NCBI RefSeq assembly: GCF_002810445.1
Contig: NZ_NEXS01000001.1
Span: 496,001-560,000 of the forward strand
Direction: 5' to 3'
DNA: 64,000 nt
DNA from: Advenella sp. S44
GTDB lineage: Bacteria; Pseudomonadota; Gammaproteobacteria; Burkholderiales; Burkholderiaceae_B
The notes below the pieces were generated by a model. It ran no database searches, was not told the DNA's origin, and saw only the letters and a program-made list of their open reading frames with translations. The translations under genes and the position numbers were made by a program. Positions 1 through 8,503 of the stretch are shown here, piece after piece; the first letter of the stretch is position 1; the number at the start of each line of letters is the position of its first letter.

Positions 1-370
1 TACACCAGATTCCGGTTGATTCGGCTCCGTCATTACCAAGCGTTTCGCGGGCGAGCTTAGGGATATCCGAATGAACGACTTTGGGCAGGAGTACTGCATC
101 GGGCCGTACGGTCTTGACCATATTCAAATCTGCATCCCAGAATTCGGTATCGCGACCATTGATTCGGACCACGACATACTTGCCGTGCAGCTCATCTCGA
201 TGATTTTTCAGGAACCGTGAGAGGGTGTCTCTTGCCTGCGCCTTGCCTTCGTAAAGAACGCTGTCTTCAAGATCAAAAACCACAGCGTCTACTGCCAGAG
301 TGGCCGCTTTACGCATGGCTTTCTCATTGATTCCTGGGACATACAACACACTTCGCAATTTTCGTTTCAT
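1..370 (-). CDS. HpcH/HpaI aldolase / citrate lyase beta (CitE)-like protein, partial
   Basis: The reverse strand reads MKRKLRSVLYVPGINEKAMR and stays open to the window edge, so only the first 123 residues are present. The N-terminus (RSVLYVPG, then VVFDLEDSV at about residue 30, VVRING at about 68 and DAVLLPKV at about 93) is typical of the CitE/HpcH TIM-barrel family, which cleaves or condenses acyl-CoA substrates such as citryl-, malyl- or citramalyl-CoA using Mg2+. FDLEDSV belongs to the metal/substrate region. GAGAGGA sits five bases before the ATG. It is divergent from the enolase/carboxyltransferase/CoA-ligase genes and probably belongs to the same pathway. The exact substrate cannot be assigned from the fragment. 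Confidence 0.85.
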   Translation of the reverse strand, partial: MKRKLRSVLYVPGINEKAMRKAATLAVDAVVFDLEDSVLYEGKAQARDTLSRFLKNHRDELHGKYVVVRINGRDTEFWDADLNMVKTVRPDAVLLPKVVHSDIPKLARETLGNDGAESTGIWC

Positions 371-435
371 GCATTTCCTCTCTTTTTCACGCTCTTGTAT
401 TTAACCATATGTTAGTTTAAACTTTAGTGGTAATA

Positions 436-1536
436 ATGACAACCACTAAAGGAATTGCATTGGGCGAAATAACAAAAGCAACCCTGCGATGGCTTCGGCT
501 GCCGCTATATCAGCCTTACCGGCTTTCATATCGCACTTTTACAGAATTTGAGCCGTTTTTTCTGGAACTTGAGCATGCGGATGGTCGGCGGTCTTTTTCC
601 GATACTCACGTATCGCCGGGCTCCAGTGCCGAAACCCGAGACGGAGCATGGGCATATTGCCAACAACGCCTTGCCCAATTGCGAGACCAGGGCATAGATC
701 AGTTCAGAAGCGATGTCGTGGCGAACCTGGATCAGCACAAGGTCGCCACAACGCTGCTTATGACAGCCCTTGAGTCTCTAGAGACAAGTCATTGGTTAAG
801 TATTGAGCGCAACACAGAACTTGAGCTCATCGTTCCGATCAATGCGATAGATGAGGCCGGGATAGAGCGCGAGGTGAATCAATTGCTTGGGCAGGGATTC
901 ACCACCTTCAAGGTAAAGGTAGGCAAAGATGTGGAGACTGACATTGAGCGTGCCAATACGACGCTTCGGTTGCTTGCTGGCCGCGCAACCATTCGCCTGG
1001 ACGCAAACCGAGGCTATTGCAGACGAGATGCAATTCGGTTTGCCCAAGGACTCAGGTACGCCGGCGCGGAGCTTTTTGAACAACCCTGCGACGCAGATAG
1101 CTGGGAAGATAATGCGGCGGTAGCACGAGAGAGCCCGGTTCCTTTGATGCTTGATGAACCCATATGCAGTATTGCTGATATTGAGCGGGCCGCCGCTATT
1201 GAGAACGTGCGTTTTTGCAAAGTCAAACTAAAACGGTTTGGCAGTTTGCAGGCCTTGGCCGATGGCATCCGGAGTGTCCATGATCATGGCATGCTGGCGG
1301 TCCTGGGCGACGGATTAGGCAGCGAAATTAATAACTGGATGGAAGCGGCAGTCGCTGCACGCCTTATCAGGACCAAGGGAGAGTTCAATGGATTTCTGAA
1401 GCACAAGGACAAGTTGTTTCAAAACCCTCTGCCATTTAGCCAGGGAAAAATCCGTTTGCAGGCCGGCTATACGCCAACACTTGATCAAGAGGCGATCGAA
1501 CGTCTCACGATCGAAAAACATATTATCGAATATTAA
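436..1536 (+). CDS. Enolase-superfamily enzyme, muconate-lactonizing (MLE) subgroup
   Basis: About 366 residues. Counting from ATG 436, the catalytic set is complete for the MLE subgroup: KVK at 159-161 on the second barrel strand, metal ligands D189 (LDAN), E215 (FEQP) and D240 (LDEP), and a second lysine at 264 (KVK). This subgroup includes cycloisomerases, dipeptide epimerases and o-succinylbenzoate synthase; the substrate here is unknown. The start is uncertain: ATG 436 has no ribosome binding site, while TTG 460 follows AAAGGA at good spacing and would remove eight residues not needed for the fold. It lies directly upstream of the acyl-CoA carboxyltransferase, whose ribosome binding site overlaps this stop codon, so the two are probably co-transcribed. 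Confidence 0.85.
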   Translation: MTTTKGIALGEITKATLRWLRLPLYQPYRLSYRTFTEFEPFFLELEHADGRRSFSDTHVSPGSSAETRDGAWAYCQQRLAQLRDQGIDQFRSDVVANLDQHKVATTLLMTALESLETSHWLSIERNTELELIVPINAIDEAGIEREVNQLLGQGFTTFKVKVGKDVETDIERANTTLRLLAGRATIRLDANRGYCRRDAIRFAQGLRYAGAELFEQPCDADSWEDNAAVARESPVPLMLDEPICSIADIERAAAIENVRFCKVKLKRFGSLQALADGIRSVHDHGMLAVLGDGLGSEINNWMEAAVAARLIRTKGEFNGFLKHKDKLFQNPLPFSQGKIRLQAGYTPTLDQEAIERLTIEKHIIEY

Positions 1537-1549
1537 GGGACTAAAACAA

Positions 1550-3082
1550 ATGAAGCATAGTGAGTTGATGGACGAATTGGATAAAAGACGCAATGCCGCC
1601 GCTGGAATGGGAGGCGAGCGAAAGCTTGAGAAACGCCGCGAATCAGGAGATTTGAACGCACAGGAACGTTTGGATAAACTGGTTGATCCGGGAAGCTTTT
1701 TTGAGGTTGGCCTGCTGGGCGCCTCAGCATTCGAGCTGGATAAAGATGTGACGCCCCGCGATGGCAAGATCGTCGGGTTCGGAAAGATCGATGGACAGCA
1801 TGCCGGCGTCGTGATCAATGATTTCACCACCAAGGGTGCGTCTACCAGTACGACAAATTCAAAAAAAATGGGATACATTCGTAAAACCTGCAATGAGCGA
1901 GGAATCCCGTTTGTTCATATTGGAGAGTCCACAGGAGCTCGGCTGCCGGACGCGATGGGATCAAAAGGCATGGGACAGATGCTAGGGAATGATACGACGC
2001 AATTTCGACGCATTCGTGACGTCCCTTGGGCGTCCGCAGCGCTCAATACGTCTTTTGGTTCGTCTGCATGGCTTTGTTGCTGTTCCGATTTTTCGGTGAT
2101 GAAGAAAGGCTCCATCATGTCGGTGTCCAGCCCGCGCCTGGTGTCAATGGCGATCGGCGAGAAAGTCGATTTGGAAGAGTTGGGCGGGTGGCGCCTACAT
2201 GCCGAGCAAACAGGCCTCATTGATTACTTCGTCGATAGTGATGAAGAAGCGATGATGGCGATTCGAAAATTTCTGTCCTATATGCCCGCCAACGCGAAAG
2301 CGCTCTCGCCACGGACAGCGGTTGCCGAAGACGCTGTCTCTGACCAAGAATCCATTCTGGATATTATGCCTGAGAGTCGGACTCAGGTATACAACATGAA
2401 AAAGATCCTGGAGATCGTTTTCGACAAAGGCAGCATCATGGAGTTGAAGGCGCGGTTTGGCAAGTCGCTGGTGACCAGCCTTGCCAGATTGGACGGTCGC
2501 GTGGTCGGTGTAATCGCCAATAACCCGCTTACGGGGGGGGGCGCGCTGTCTGCAGAGGCGTGTCGTAAGGCGATTGATTTCACCGTATTGTGTGACAGTT
2601 TCAATATACCTCTGATCCGTTTTGTAGACACGCCGGGGTTCGTGGTAGGTACGGAAGCGGAACGCAAAGGTGCACCGGGCCAGATTATGAACTTCATGAA
2701 TGCGACCTGCCTTACTACGGTGCCGCAAATCACGGTGTTATGCCGAAAGGCGTATGGACGAGCCTACGTGGCCATGGGCGGGGGGGCGCATAACGATACG
2801 ATGGTCGCCTGGCCCATGGCAGAAGTCAGCTTCATGGATCCCGTTTTCGCCACCAATATTGTTCATAACCGGACCGCTAAAGACGAGGGCTTTGAAGAGG
2901 CGCTGGCGCATATCCAAAAAGATCTTGAAATTTGGGACATGGCACGGATTTTCTCGGCTCACGATGTCATAAAACCGCAGGAGACGCGGTCATTCATGAT
3001 CAAGATGCTTGAGGTGCAAGAGCGCCGGCTGTCCGGCGGCATCGGAGAAAGAATGATGCGCAGTTGGCCGACCAGCTTTTAA
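1550..3082 (+). CDS. Acyl-CoA carboxyltransferase (propionyl-/methylmalonyl-CoA type)
   Basis: 510 residues with two crotonase-like carboxyltransferase halves, the usual length of propionyl-CoA carboxylase beta or methylmalonyl-CoA decarboxylase alpha chains. Visible motifs are GARLPDAMGSKGMG in the N-half and GGGALSAEACRKAIDF, then DTPGFVVGTEAERKGAPG in the C-half, which form the oxyanion holes for acyl-CoA and carboxybiotin. ATG 1550 is chosen because AAGGGA overlaps the preceding stop at ideal spacing. No biotin carboxylase or biotin carrier gene lies nearby. The protein may therefore use a carrier encoded elsewhere or work in the decarboxylating direction; both are inferences. Its partners are an ADP-forming CoA synthetase and a CitE-like lyase. 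Confidence 0.88.
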   Translation: MKHSELMDELDKRRNAAAGMGGERKLEKRRESGDLNAQERLDKLVDPGSFFEVGLLGASAFELDKDVTPRDGKIVGFGKIDGQHAGVVINDFTTKGASTSTTNSKKMGYIRKTCNERGIPFVHIGESTGARLPDAMGSKGMGQMLGNDTTQFRRIRDVPWASAALNTSFGSSAWLCCCSDFSVMKKGSIMSVSSPRLVSMAIGEKVDLEELGGWRLHAEQTGLIDYFVDSDEEAMMAIRKFLSYMPANAKALSPRTAVAEDAVSDQESILDIMPESRTQVYNMKKILEIVFDKGSIMELKARFGKSLVTSLARLDGRVVGVIANNPLTGGGALSAEACRKAIDFTVLCDSFNIPLIRFVDTPGFVVGTEAERKGAPGQIMNFMNATCLTTVPQITVLCRKAYGRAYVAMGGGAHNDTMVAWPMAEVSFMDPVFATNIVHNRTAKDEGFEEALAHIQKDLEIWDMARIFSAHDVIKPQETRSFMIKMLEVQERRLSGGIGERMMRSWPTSF

Positions 3083-3118
3083 ATGTCCGCTGCTATTAAC
3101 AAACTAAGGAGCGCGCTA

Positions 3119-5314
3119 GTGAATCCAGTAAGTTTAAATGAGAAGGCCGGCAAGGAGCTTCTCGCGCAGTTTGGCGTTGATACGCCGCAATCGTTCGTTG
3201 CAGACAGTGCCCAGGATGCCCGCAAGCGCGTCAGTACCCTTCGGGCCCCTTATGTGGTCAAAGTGGTGTCGCGCGACATATTACATAAATCCGATGCGGG
3301 AGGCGTTACGCTGGGCCTGCAGACCGCGGAACAGGTGGCAGAAGCGATTGATCGCATGAGCCGCTTGCCCGCCATCGTTGAGGCGCAGATCGAAGGCTGG
3401 CTGGTCGAGGAAATGGTGCCGTCGGGCCTGGAGATCGCGATTGGTGGCTTCTACGATCCTCAATTTGGACCAATCATCATGCTCGGTGCCGGCGGAATAT
3501 ACATTGAGCTTCTGAAGGACGTCACGTTTCGTGTATGTCCGGTATCGGAGGATGACGCCCGCAATATGGTAGATGAGCTGCAAAGCGCCAGGCTTTTTGA
3601 TGGTTTCCGTGGCGGAGCCGCCTACGATAGGGAGATGCTGGTCCAGGCCCTGATAAAAATCGGCGGTGATGCCGGTTTGTTCATGACGCACCAGGAAGAT
3701 ATCGAAGAAATTGATATTAATCCCCTGATTCACACAGGTGACAGGCTGGTGGCGGTAGACGCCAGGTTCATTTGCCGAAAAGCCGACCGCGCGACACTAC
3801 CACACGCTGAGCAGCGCAGCGATCAGGAAATACTGGAAGATTTCAGGCCGCTATTTTTTCCTAAGACAGTGGCCGTTCTGGGGGCATCGACAAAGGACGT
3901 CACAATCGCCAACACCTTTATTCGCCGCCTGCGCGAGTTCGGATTTGACGGGGATATTTACCCGATACATCCCAAAGCGCAAGAGATCGAGGGAGTCAAG
4001 GCGTATTCCAGCCTTGCAGATGCGCCCACAGACGTCGATTACACTTATGTAGCCATCGGTGCCGAGCGTATCTGTTCATCAATTGACGTTGCGCCGGGCA
4101 AATGCCGTTACGTCCAGATCATCAGTTCCGGTTTTGAAGACACTGATCAGGGAAAACGGGGACAAGCTCAATTGCTCGAAACGGCTCGCAAGGCTGGGAT
4201 TCGTTTGCTAGGTCCAAACTGCCTGGGAACTTATTCTCCGGCAGGCCGACTGACCTTTCCAAAGGATGCGCCCACCGAGGCCGGATCCATCGGCGTCGTC
4301 TCCCAGTCGGGCGGCCTTTCCACCGACATTATCAAACGTGGTCAGTGGCGCGGCCTGCGCTTTAGCGGGTTGGCAACGATTGGCAATAGCGTCGATGTCA
4401 AACCGGTTGAGCTTCTTCATTACTATCTTGCCGATCCCACGACCAAGGCAATAGGGATGTATATCGAAGACGTCAAGAACGGTCGCGAGCTGTTTGAAGT
4501 GCTTCGCACCACGACCAACCCGAAACCCGTGGTAATTCTTCGTGGAGGCGCCACACAGCAGGGCCAGCTTGCTGCCCAATCTCATACGGGCGCTTTGGCA
4601 TCGGGTCAGCAGGCATGGGAGGCGCTTGCGAAACAGACGATGGTCGAACTTGTCGATACTGTAGACGAATTCATTAACCTGCTGTTAGCGTTGCAGTTCC
4701 TTGCATTGCGAAAAACGACTCCTACGACGGATGTAGCGCTGTTCGGTAACGGAGGAGGGTCCAGCGTCCTTGGTGCAGACGCCTTTGCTCGTTCCAGGCT
4801 GAATGTCGCACCCTTTGCGCCGAACGTAGTCGAGGATTTGGACGCACTGGGATTTCCTCCCGGCACAAGCGTCCTGAATCCGATTGATACGCCCGTCAGG
4901 AGTCTGCAAGAGAAGGACGGATTCATCGCAAAAGAGATTCTGGATATTGTCTATGAAAAGGCACAACCGCATGCGATCGCGATGCATCTGAATCTGGCGG
5001 CTTTTGTTGGTCGCGGGACCAGTAACCCCCTGGCCAATCTCATTTCGGTGATTACAAAAGTGCGGTCGGAACGCGGCGACGATATTCATTTTCTGCTTGC
5101 TCTCAGAAGTGACCGGTCTGAAGCACTGGACGCCATGCGTAGCGAGTATATTGAGATTGCGCGACAAGCCGGCATTGCGGTCTATGATGAAGTCATCGAC
5201 ATGGCACGAGTGCTGAGAGCGGTGAGCAATCTGGAGGAACGACTCATCGCTCGCGAACAGATGCGAGCGGGTCGTTCGTTCGAAGAGAACCGGGCAGCTG
5301 CGATAGTCGAGTAG
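3119..5314 (+). CDS. ADP-forming acyl-CoA synthetase, permuted (ATP-grasp then CoA-binding)
   Basis: About 731 residues. The N-terminal part (to about residue 225) is an ATP-grasp domain, with VVKVVSRDILHKSDAGG and EEIDINPL. It is followed by CoA-binding and ligase domains like succinyl-CoA synthetase alpha, with VAVLGAST, LLGPNCLG and VSQSGGL. The phosphorylated histidine is in SHTGAL. The family makes acyl-CoA from a free acid, ATP and CoA (or runs in reverse), so this probably activates the pathway acid or conserves energy from its thioester. GTG 3119 is chosen because AAGGAG lies seven bases upstream; ATG 3083, directly after the previous stop, is in frame but has no ribosome binding site. 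Confidence 0.88.
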   Translation: MNPVSLNEKAGKELLAQFGVDTPQSFVADSAQDARKRVSTLRAPYVVKVVSRDILHKSDAGGVTLGLQTAEQVAEAIDRMSRLPAIVEAQIEGWLVEEMVPSGLEIAIGGFYDPQFGPIIMLGAGGIYIELLKDVTFRVCPVSEDDARNMVDELQSARLFDGFRGGAAYDREMLVQALIKIGGDAGLFMTHQEDIEEIDINPLIHTGDRLVAVDARFICRKADRATLPHAEQRSDQEILEDFRPLFFPKTVAVLGASTKDVTIANTFIRRLREFGFDGDIYPIHPKAQEIEGVKAYSSLADAPTDVDYTYVAIGAERICSSIDVAPGKCRYVQIISSGFEDTDQGKRGQAQLLETARKAGIRLLGPNCLGTYSPAGRLTFPKDAPTEAGSIGVVSQSGGLSTDIIKRGQWRGLRFSGLATIGNSVDVKPVELLHYYLADPTTKAIGMYIEDVKNGRELFEVLRTTTNPKPVVILRGGATQQGQLAAQSHTGALASGQQAWEALAKQTMVELVDTVDEFINLLLALQFLALRKTTPTTDVALFGNGGGSSVLGADAFARSRLNVAPFAPNVVEDLDALGFPPGTSVLNPIDTPVRSLQEKDGFIAKEILDIVYEKAQPHAIAMHLNLAAFVGRGTSNPLANLISVITKVRSERGDDIHFLLALRSDRSEALDAMRSEYIEIARQAGIAVYDEVIDMARVLRAVSNLEERLIAREQMRAGRSFEENRAAAIVE

Positions 5315-5660
5315 GCGTGCCAACGAGGGCAATAGGTATGGCGATATTTTGAATAGCTCGTCTGTCTACATCAACGCCGTTGGCACACCCGACTATGAAA
5401 TCTATCGTCAATATGGCAAGTTAGCGCTATATAGGGTTTGGGTTAAGAAAGTGTATTTTTTAATAAATACCTTTGTTAAAAATTTTTCACTGACAACGAG
5501 TTCTATGTTGTTGGTGAAAAATTTAAGGACCCAATAATCGGAAAATTATTGTTGTCATACCGAATTCATTACATGATAGACGTAGAATTCGCATTGGTAT
5601 TGACGAAAATGGGCAAGCGACTCTTTCCGTATTGGCGGACATACTAATGGCAGGTTTCGA
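5315..5660. other. Intergenic, AT-rich, rich in inverted repeats
   Basis: No convincing gene. A 62-codon frame at 5349-5537 lacks a ribosome binding site and recognisable motifs. The stretch separates two converging operons and is much richer in A+T than its neighbours, especially 5440-5560. Besides the strong hairpin at 5478-5526 it has a 7-bp perfect stem at 5532-5551 and 9-bp arms GTGCCAACG/CGTTGGCAC at 5317-5325 and 5378-5386. It probably serves as a bidirectional transcription end region. Confidence 0.5.
5478..5526. repeat. Long AT-rich inverted repeat (hairpin)
   Basis: Arms at 5480-5497 and 5507-5524 match over 18 bp with two DNA mismatches. In plus-strand RNA both mismatches become G-U pairs, giving an unbroken 18-bp stem with a 9-nt loop. 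There is no clean T-run directly after it, so it is not a textbook terminator, but it lies between two converging operons. Confidence 0.6.
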
Positions 5661-6170
5661 TCACCCCGCCTGCCCATCTTCATACTGAACCAGAATATGC
5701 CACTCGGCATACACCGATGGTCGCGACGCATTGTCGGCGGTTACCGTGACCTCCCAGGTGCAGCGGGCATGCGCGGGTTTTGTTTCAGTCACCTGTTTCA
5801 GCGCAAACCTGGCCGATACCCTGGATCCGGCCATTACCGCTGCGGTAAAGCGGATCTTGTCAAAACCGTAGTTCAAGGCCATGACCGCGCCGGGAAAGGC
5901 GATGCAGCTTCTCTGCCAGTAGGTCAGCAGCGAGAGCACGAGAAAACCATGGGCAATGGTGTGCTGGTATGGCGATTGCGTCATCGCCCGTGCCGGGTCT
6001 GTGTGAATCCACTGGTTGTCGTGCGTCACCTGCGCAAATCGATTAATCATCTCTTGGTCAATAAGTAGCGGCGCCGATGCAATGGCCGGCTGTCCGATAA
6101 ATCGGGTAAGCGCGGCAACACAATCAAATTGTTGTATGGGGCCAGCACGGGAGGGAGTGGTTGTCATCAT
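5661..6170 (-). CDS. MaoC-like (R)-specific enoyl-CoA hydratase
   Basis: 169 residues, hot-dog fold. The hydratase motif appears as FAQVTHDNQWIHTDPARA followed by AHGFLVLSLL, with the catalytic Asp/His pair in D-x-N-x-x-x-H-x-D form. The family adds water across trans-2-enoyl-CoA. It is the last gene of the minus-strand set Bug receptor, CoA-transferase, SDR, MaoC, 118 bp after the SDR stop. In that setting it probably hydrates an unsaturated CoA intermediate that the SDR then oxidises. Two adjacent ATG codons (6170 and 6167) are possible starts and neither has a clear ribosome binding site. Confidence 0.85.
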   Translation of the reverse strand: MMTTTPSRAGPIQQFDCVAALTRFIGQPAIASAPLLIDQEMINRFAQVTHDNQWIHTDPARAMTQSPYQHTIAHGFLVLSLLTYWQRSCIAFPGAVMALNYGFDKIRFTAAVMAGSRVSARFALKQVTETKPAHARCTWEVTVTADNASRPSVYAEWHILVQYEDGQAG

Positions 6171-6288
6171 ACGAATAAAGTGAGTAGGGCGCCATGGTTG
6201 GCCCGCGGGTGATGGCGTGGGCGACAGTCAGGCTTTCCGCAGGCTGGACCAATGGCTAGTTTTTTCTGTCAGGCAGGCGCGAGCCTGG

Positions 6289-7209
6289 CTACGCAGTGGG
6301 TGTAGTCGGCTCCTGCGTCTGATGATAGGCCTGCGCCTTGGCAGTTTCGTGGCGTAGCTGGTCAAATCCCGTGGCGGGCACCGTTTCGTTCTGACGATCG
6401 GCAATGTCTTCCAGCCGATCCAGCAATACCTGGGCTGAGCGTTCGTTATCATTCAGATATATGCCATGTGTCATAGTAATGTTTGCCTGTTCAACGCTGC
6501 CTGCACCCGCCATCAGAATGGTGCGGTTGGGGGCGTTTTCTGCGACAAGGGCAACCAGCGCGGGGCTAACCGATTCCGGCGACAGCATGTCCAGGGTTTG
6601 CTGCTCCAGCAAACCTTCGGTCATGGCTGTGGCCGCAGTGGGCGCAAGGCAATTGACACGTATATCATGCCGCTGGCCTTCCTGCGCCAGTGTTTGCATC
6701 AGGCCTACCAGTGCCATTTTGGCCGCGCCATAGTTGGCCTGCCCGAAATTACCGTAAAGCCCCGAAGAGGAAGTCGTCATGACGATACGGCCATAGTTCT
6801 GATCGCGCATCCTGTTCCACACAGCGTGAGTGCAGTGCACCGATCCCATCAGATGCACCTCCAGCACCAGCCGGAAATCTTCCAGGGTCATTTTGGCAAA
6901 GCTTTTGTCACGCAGGATACCGGCATTATTCACCAGAATATCGACACGACCCCACTGTGCAATCGCGTGTTCCACCATCGCGTGGACCTGCTGCGGGTCA
7001 GTGACATCGGCGCCATGGGCGGTGGCTTGGCCGCCGGCCGCGGCAATGGCCTGGACAACGGCCTGCGCGTCAGATCCCGGCTGCTCGGCCCCCATATCAT
7101 TGACCAGAACCCGGGCGCCGTGGCGGGCAAGCTCAAGCGCATGGGAACGACCAAGACCGCGGCCTGCACCGGTGACAATAGCGATGCGGTTGTGTAGAAG
7201 TGATGTCAT
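6289..7209 (-). CDS. SDR-family 3-hydroxyacyl-CoA dehydrogenase-like oxidoreductase
   Basis: 306 residues. Rossmann motif TGAGRGLG at 13-20, NNAG at 94-97, the serine stretch at 147-149, and catalytic Y160/K164 in YGAAK. The sequence resembles the dehydrogenase part of MaoC-linked multifunctional beta-oxidation enzymes, with an extended C-terminal tail after residue 250. It probably oxidises a 3-hydroxyacyl-CoA with NAD(P)+. It lies 25 bp downstream of the CoA-transferase and upstream of MaoC, which fits a hydratase/dehydrogenase pair. Confidence 0.87.
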   Translation of the reverse strand: MTSLLHNRIAIVTGAGRGLGRSHALELARHGARVLVNDMGAEQPGSDAQAVVQAIAAAGGQATAHGADVTDPQQVHAMVEHAIAQWGRVDILVNNAGILRDKSFAKMTLEDFRLVLEVHLMGSVHCTHAVWNRMRDQNYGRIVMTTSSSGLYGNFGQANYGAAKMALVGLMQTLAQEGQRHDIRVNCLAPTAATAMTEGLLEQQTLDMLSPESVSPALVALVAENAPNRTILMAGAGSVEQANITMTHGIYLNDNERSAQVLLDRLEDIADRQNETVPATGFDQLRHETAKAQAYHQTQEPTTPTA

Positions 7210-7234
7210 GGGGTCTCCGTGTTATGTAAATAGG

Positions 7235-8491
7235 TCAGGGTGTCATGGATGCCGCCGCTTCGGCGTCAGTCCGGATGATCCCGGCGCGCTCAAGCTGGGC
7301 GATGGTCTCGTCGCTCAGTCCCGCCTGCGCCAGTATCGAATAGGTATTCTGGCCCAGGCCAGGGGCACCGTCAACCGTGGGTTGTCCATCCTGATCGAAA
7401 GCAAAGCCGATGCCCCGAGTGCGCACCTGGGTGTTGCCCTGATGGAAGCGATGGTCTGGGAGATCGACGCAGTCGGTGGTATCTGCCTCGTGTAGAAATT
7501 CTTCGAGCTTTCTGACTTTGGCAGCAGGAACACCTGCCTCGCTTAGCAGTGCTTCCAGCTGCATGGCGCTGCGCGTGGCGAAAGCCGCTTGCAGACGGGC
7601 CGTCACATATTGCGCGTCATTGGGAACGACAAATCCGTTGGGGGCATTGAAGGCGGCCAGATCAAGCGCGCGTGCATCCTGGCACAGATCCTCAACACCG
7701 ATTACGGCAGTGAGTTTGCAAAACTGAGCCGGGGTATTGGCGGCAACCGCCAGCCAGCCGTCCGAACATCGATATGTATCGGCTGCGGGGCTGCCGGTAT
7801 ACCCGCGGTTGCCCACACGTCGCGTGGGTGTGCCGTCGCTCAGATAGGCGCAGCTGTTAGGATACATGAGCATTAGCGAGGCCTGGACCATGGATGCGTC
7901 GATGTACTGGCCCAGGCCTTCGCGCGTTCGGCGGTGCAGCGATGAGACAATAGACAGGGCTGCCAGTACACCCACGGCCACATCAATAACCGGAAAGCCA
8001 ACCTTGATGGGCGGAGCATCATCTCCTTCACCGGACATCATCATCATGCCGGTCAGGGCCTGAACGACGTGGTCATAAGCACCACGCTGCGACCAGGCAC
8101 CCTGTTGCCCGAAACCCGAGATGGAGCAGTAGACAATGTCCGGTCTGATTTGCCGGATGCTGGCATAATCCAGGCCATACCGGGCGACAACGCCGGGACG
8201 GAAATTTTCAATGAAGACGTCTGCCGATGCTGCCAGTGTGCGCAGCAGTTCGGCGCCCTGTTGTGTCCGGATGTCCAGCGCCAGCGATTGCTTGCCGGCG
8301 TTGATAGCGGCAAACCCGGTGGGCGTGTCGGTGTCCGTCGCATCCTTCATTGAGCGCAGTACTTCACCGGCCAGCGGTGGTTCCACCTTGATGACTTCTG
8401 CGCCCAGCTGCGCCAGATAAAACGAAGCAAGGGGGCCGGCAATGACGTGCGACAGATCCAGCACACGGACGCCTTCTAGCGGTTTGGACAT
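7235..8491 (-). CDS. Class III CoA-transferase (CaiB/BaiF family)
   Basis: 418 residues, a usual length for the family. The N-terminus PLEGVRVLDLSHVIAGPLAS and the stretch ENFRPGVVARYGLDY are diagnostic. D170 (in FPVIDVAVG) aligns with the aspartate that forms the acyl-anhydride intermediate. The enzyme moves CoA from a donor thioester to a free carboxylic acid. It follows the Bug receptor gene with a 12-bp gap, so the imported acid is probably activated here and then processed by the SDR and MaoC enzymes. The substrate is unknown. Confidence 0.9.
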   Translation of the reverse strand: MSKPLEGVRVLDLSHVIAGPLASFYLAQLGAEVIKVEPPLAGEVLRSMKDATDTDTPTGFAAINAGKQSLALDIRTQQGAELLRTLAASADVFIENFRPGVVARYGLDYASIRQIRPDIVYCSISGFGQQGAWSQRGAYDHVVQALTGMMMMSGEGDDAPPIKVGFPVIDVAVGVLAALSIVSSLHRRTREGLGQYIDASMVQASLMLMYPNSCAYLSDGTPTRRVGNRGYTGSPAADTYRCSDGWLAVAANTPAQFCKLTAVIGVEDLCQDARALDLAAFNAPNGFVVPNDAQYVTARLQAAFATRSAMQLEALLSEAGVPAAKVRKLEEFLHEADTTDCVDLPDHRFHQGNTQVRTRGIGFAFDQDGQPTVDGAPGLGQNTYSILAQAGLSDETIAQLERAGIIRTDAEAAASMTP

Positions 8492-8503
8492 GGTTGACTC
8501 CGG

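Noticed and set aside
5317-5386. Nine-bp inverted repeat with a 52-base loop just after the CoA synthetase stop
   Set aside because: The loop is long and a match of this length over 70 bases could be chance; recorded only as part of the spacer.
5349-5537. Small open frame of 62 codons between the CoA synthetase and MaoC genes
   Set aside because: No ribosome binding site or recognisable motif, and it lies in an AT-rich, hairpin-rich spacer.
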